A stretch of DNA of 15,810 nt. Origin: Treponema sp. Its GTDB lineage: Bacteria > Spirochaetota > Spirochaetia > Treponematales > Breznakiellaceae. The notes under the pieces are model-generated. The model saw only the letters and a list, made by a program, of their open reading frames with translations, made no database searches and was not told where the DNA came from. The position numbers and the translations under genes are program-made. Positions 12,917 to 15,810 of the stretch are shown here, one piece after another (within the stretch, counting starts at the first letter, position 1; every line of letters starts with the position of its first letter). The stretch lies in contig JAIRRR010000046.1 of the NCBI GenBank assembly GCA_031255875.1, positions 1-15,810 on the forward strand, written 5' to 3'.

Positions 12917-14312
12917 CAGCCACGGCAATACGGCGGAAAAAAACCGCGCCCTGCCGCGCGTCTGTATAGGGGCGGACGCGAGCGGCGCGGGCAAGACGAC
13001 CCTGTCCTGCGCCCTTTTGCAGGCGCTCAAAAACCGCCGGCTAAAGCCCGCCGCTTTTAAATGCGGCCCGGATTATATCGATCCCCTCTTTCACCGGGAA
13101 GTGACCGGGATCCCCTCCTCCAATCTGGACCTCTATTTCTTTGACGGGGCGACGGCAAAATACCTGCTGCGGGAAAATTCCCGCGGCAGGGACATCGCGG
13201 TAATTGAAGGCGTCATGGGCTATTACGACGGGCTGGGAGGCGCCTCCACCGAAGCTGGCACCTACCATCTGGCCTCCGTTACGGAAACCCCGGTCGTCCT
13301 GGTTGCGGATTGCGGGGGCGCTTCCCTTACCGTGGCCGCCCGTATACAGGGTCTCGCGCGGTTCCGGGAGCCAAGCCTAATCCGGGCGGTAATCCTGAAC
13401 GGGGCAAGCGAGCAATTCTATCGCGAGCTTGCCCCGGTCATTGAAGGGGAAACGGGTATAGCGGTCCTGGGGTATTTGCCCTACATGAAGGACTGCGTCA
13501 TAGAGAGCCGCCACCTGGGGCTGGTGACTGCGGCGGAGATTGAGGGCCTGGGGGAGAAGATACGCCGCCTCTCGGAGCGGCTTGAAAGCGCCGTGGATAT
13601 TCCCGCGATCACGCGCCTGGCCGGGTCCGCGCCCCCGCTGGATGCTGCGGAGCCGGGGATAGCGGAACGCGCCCCGCCGGGACAGAGGGTGCGAATCGGT
13701 GTCGCCCGGGACAGGGCGTTTTGCTTTTATTATGAGGACGCGTTGGACCTCCTGCGGAAGCTGGGAGGGGAGCTTGTGTTTTTTAGCCCCCTTAAAGACG
13801 ATCGCCTGCCGGAAAACCTCCAGGGCCTTTATCTGGGGGGCGGGTACCCGGAACTCTACGGCAGGGCGCTTTCGGGGAACACGTCCATGCTGGAGGATCT
13901 GCGGCGGGCTTTGAAATCCGGAATGCCCTGCGTTGCCGAATGCGGCGGCTTTATGTACCTACACGAGGCCCTGATCGATACGGAGGGGAACCGGCATCCC
14001 ATGGCGGGCTTCTTGCCGGGAACCTGCCGCAGGCGGGAAAGGCTTGTCCGTTTCGGCTATGCCGCCTATACTGCGGTGTCCGACAATCTGCTCTGCGCCG
14101 CCGGAGAGACGATCCGGGGGCACGAGTTTCATTATTGGGACAGCGACTTTCCGGGCGAAGGTTTCCGGGCGCTTAAACCCCGATCAGGGAAAAGCTGGCC
14201 CTGTATAGTGGCCCGCGAGAATCTCCTGGCGGGGTTCCCGCATTTTCATTTTTACGCCAATCCCGCCATGGCGAAACGTTTTCTTGGGAGCTGCGAAGCC
14301 TATGGCGGGTGA
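12900..14312 (+). CDS. cbiA: Cobyrinate a,c-diamide synthase
   Basis: The protein has 470 residues, normal for CbiA. The ATG at 12900 follows GAGGAGGG and overlaps cbiET by 17 bases. The N-terminal ATP-binding half has P-loop GADASGAGKTT (24-34), KCGPDYIDPLFH (54-65) and VIEGVMGYYDGLGG (101-114). The C-terminal half is a class-I glutamine amidotransferase with YLGGGYPELY (311-320), nucleophile Cys348 in AECGGFMYL, and GFPHFHFYANP (445-455) supplying the catalytic His. It amidates the a and c side chains of cobyrinate using glutamine and ATP. About 16 residues of unconserved leader precede the P-loop strand, so a slightly later start cannot be excluded, but the Shine-Dalgarno fits this one. 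Confidence 0.95.
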   Translation: MTAPADSHGNTAEKNRALPRVCIGADASGAGKTTLSCALLQALKNRRLKPAAFKCGPDYIDPLFHREVTGIPSSNLDLYFFDGATAKYLLRENSRGRDIAVIEGVMGYYDGLGGASTEAGTYHLASVTETPVVLVADCGGASLTVAARIQGLARFREPSLIRAVILNGASEQFYRELAPVIEGETGIAVLGYLPYMKDCVIESRHLGLVTAAEIEGLGEKIRRLSERLESAVDIPAITRLAGSAPPLDAAEPGIAERAPPGQRVRIGVARDRAFCFYYEDALDLLRKLGGELVFFSPLKDDRLPENLQGLYLGGGYPELYGRALSGNTSMLEDLRRALKSGMPCVAECGGFMYLHEALIDTEGNRHPMAGFLPGTCRRRERLVRFGYAAYTAVSDNLLCAAGETIRGHEFHYWDSDFPGEGFRALKPRSGKSWPCIVARENLLAGFPHFHFYANPAMAKRFLGSCEAYGG

Positions 14313-15453
14313 AGCGGGTTTCAGGCTGGTCGGCGGGAAACGGATGCGCTGCGGGTACACCACGGGAAGCTGCGCCGCGGCGGCGGCCAGGGCGGCGGCG
14401 GCAATACTGCTCGAAAGCGGAGGAGAGCCGGAAGAAGCGCGTATCGTGGAGATTTCCACGCCTTCCGGCAGGCATCTCCGTCTTTGCCCCGAGGATATAC
14501 GCCGGGAAGCGGACGCGGTTTCCTGCGCCGTCAGGAAAGACGCGGGGGACGATCCTGACATTACCGACGGCGTTCTGGTTTACGCCAGGGTGGAGAAAAC
14601 CGCCGGGACGGAAATCGCGATCGAAGGGGGCCGGGGAATCGGCCGGGTCACCAAGGCGGGACTCGACGCGCCCCCCGGCGAAGCGGCGATCAACAAAACA
14701 CCCCTGGCGATGATCCGGGAAAACCTGGAAGCCATACGCAGGCGTTGCGGCTGCCGCAGCGGCTTAAAGGCGACCATCTCGATCCCCGGGGGGGAAGATC
14801 TTGCCCGGCGGACCTTCAACCCGGATCTCGGCATAGTCGGAGGGCTTTCGATTCTCGGTACCAGCGGCATTGTGGAACCCATGAGCGACGACGGCTTTGT
14901 CGGTGCGATAGAAGCGGAACTGCGGGTGCTCCGGGCGGGAGGGGAACGCAAGGCGCTTATTACGCCCGGGAATTACGGCAGGGATTTTATCGCCGCCCAT
15001 GGCTGGATCCCGGACAGCGTTCCTGTCAAGTGCGGCAATTACATCGGCGACGCCCTGGATATCGCCGCCGGCGCGGGCTTCCAGTATCTGCTCCTCGTGG
15101 GCCACATTGGAAAACTGATAAAGCTCGCGGTGGGTAATTTCAATACCCATTCAAAATACGGGGACCCCAGGATGGAAATTTTTGCCGCCCATGCGGCTCT
15201 CGCCGGGGCGGAGCGGGGGCTTGCCGCCCGGCTCATGGACTGCGCCACCACCGAATCGGCCATCGGCCTTTTGTCCGAAGCGAATCTGTGGGACGATGTA
15301 AAAAAAAGCGTTTTCGACGCCATACAGAAAACGCTGGACCGCCGTTCCGGGGGGGGAATCGTTTCCGGCGCGGCGGTATTTTCTTCTCAATGGGGTTATT
15401 TGGGTTCTACCGCGCGCGGGGGGGACCTTCTCTCCCGCTGGAAAACGCTGTGA
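14302..15453 (+). CDS. cbiD: Cobalt-precorrin-5B C1-methyltransferase
   Basis: The protein has 383 residues from ATG 14302, overlapping the cbiA end by 11 bases; an upstream in-frame TTG (14284) is possible but less likely. Family motifs follow in order: RCGYTTGSCAAAAARAA near the N-terminus, VYARVEKTAGTEIAIEGG, GEAAINKTPLAMI, SIPGGEDLARRTFNPDLGI, GGLSILGTSGIVEPMS, VKCGNYIGDALD, LLVGHIGKLIKLAVGNFNTH and CATTESAI. CbiD acts only in the oxygen-independent pathway, so it identifies the route used by this organism. It methylates C1 at the ring-deacylation stage with SAM. An 8-base G run (15349-15356) lies in a Gly-Gly-Gly stretch near the C-terminus. Confidence 0.95.
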   Translation: MAGEAGFRLVGGKRMRCGYTTGSCAAAAARAAAAILLESGGEPEEARIVEISTPSGRHLRLCPEDIRREADAVSCAVRKDAGDDPDITDGVLVYARVEKTAGTEIAIEGGRGIGRVTKAGLDAPPGEAAINKTPLAMIRENLEAIRRRCGCRSGLKATISIPGGEDLARRTFNPDLGIVGGLSILGTSGIVEPMSDDGFVGAIEAELRVLRAGGERKALITPGNYGRDFIAAHGWIPDSVPVKCGNYIGDALDIAAGAGFQYLLLVGHIGKLIKLAVGNFNTHSKYGDPRMEIFAAHAALAGAERGLAARLMDCATTESAIGLLSEANLWDDVKKSVFDAIQKTLDRRSGGGIVSGAAVFSSQWGYLGSTARGGDLLSRWKTL

Positions 15454-15469
15454 TGCCGGAGGTTCGGGG

Positions 15470-15810
15470 ATGATTTACTTTGTCGGCGCGGGGCCGGGAG
15501 CGCCGGACCTTATAACCCTGCGGGGGAAAAGACTCCTGGAAGACGCGGATCAGATAATTTACGCGGGATCCCTTGTCAATCCCGCGCTGCTTGAATGGGC
15601 AAAGCCGGGGTGTGTTTTCTACAACAGCGCTTCCATGACCCTTGAGGAAGTAACAGAATGTTTTGCCGAAGGCGAGCGGAAACAGTGGATCAGCCTGCGC
15701 CTTCATACCGGGGATCCCAGCATCTACGGCGCAATCCGGGAACAGATGGACAGGCTGGAATCCCTGGGCTTCGGTTACGAGGTGGTCCCCGGCGTCAGCT
15801 CGTTCAGCGC
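15470..15810 (+). CDS. cbiF: Cobalt-precorrin-4 C11-methyltransferase (3' end outside window)
   Basis: The first 113 residues are present and the gene runs off the right edge. ATG 15470 has GGAGG six to seven bases upstream and lies 16 bases after cbiD, so it is in the same operon. MIYFVGAGPGAPDLITLRG is the SAM-binding start of the CbiF/CobM methylases. IIYAGSLVNPALLEWA, the SASMTLEEV segment and LHTGDPSIYGAIREQM (79-94), then VVPGVSSFSA, are diagnostic of CbiF rather than CbiH, CbiE or CbiL. It adds the C11 methyl group during ring modification. No truncation other than the window edge is visible. Confidence 0.93.
   Translation, partial: MIYFVGAGPGAPDLITLRGKRLLEDADQIIYAGSLVNPALLEWAKPGCVFYNSASMTLEEVTECFAEGERKQWISLRLHTGDPSIYGAIREQMDRLESLGFGYEVVPGVSSFS

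Noticed and set aside
15349..15356. Phase-variable G8 tract in cbiD
   Set aside because: It encodes a Gly-Gly-Gly segment in a core biosynthetic enzyme. More likely a by-product of GC-rich glycine codons.

Overview
The window is a vitamin B12 (cobalamin) acquisition and synthesis region from a GC-rich Gram-negative bacterium. The best guess is a Treponema-like spirochaete, possibly of the termite-gut type. Four exported lipoproteins, a SUMF1-like lipoprotein, an Rpn nuclease ending in repeated glutamate/glycine/arginine units, and a two-module lipoprotein of a kind I recall from treponemes all point that way. No rRNA or other marker is present, so the assignment is moderate. CbiD and CbiK show that the anaerobic (early cobalt insertion) route is used.

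Region 1 (1-2606, minus strand) holds two lipoprotein genes in tandem, each behind its own promoter and class-I cobalamin riboswitch. The first (1-834) runs off the window edge, has no assignable function, and carries an 8-base C tract. The second (1229-2350) is a SUMF1/FGE-fold lipoprotein that lacks one of the two catalytic cysteines. Region 2 (2607-3888) has a hairpin-rich intergenic stretch and an Rpn-family PD-(D/E)XK nuclease gene. Region 3 (3889-8802, plus strand) is a tightly overlapping operon, btuC-btuD-btuF-btuB: inner-membrane permease, ATPase, binding lipoprotein and TonB-dependent outer-membrane receptor. I see no riboswitch in its short leader.

Region 4 (8807-9966, minus strand) is an exported CbiK-type cobaltochelatase lipoprotein. 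Its leader has, in order, a promoter, a perfect 13-bp hairpin, a compact cobalamin riboswitch of a different architecture, and an intrinsic terminator. Region 5 (9998 to the right edge, plus strand) is the corrin-ring operon: a cbiH-cbiJ fusion, a cbiE-cbiT fusion, cbiA, cbiD and the start of cbiF. Its promoter lies so close to the first ATG that the transcript should be leaderless.

Together the genes would capture B12 or corrinoids at the surface and import them, while also making the corrin ring. Riboswitch control falls on the two unassigned lipoproteins and on the chelatase, and I see none on the classical btu and cbi operons. The most interesting candidates are therefore the two riboswitch-controlled lipoproteins, which may be surface B12-capture factors, and the exported chelatase.
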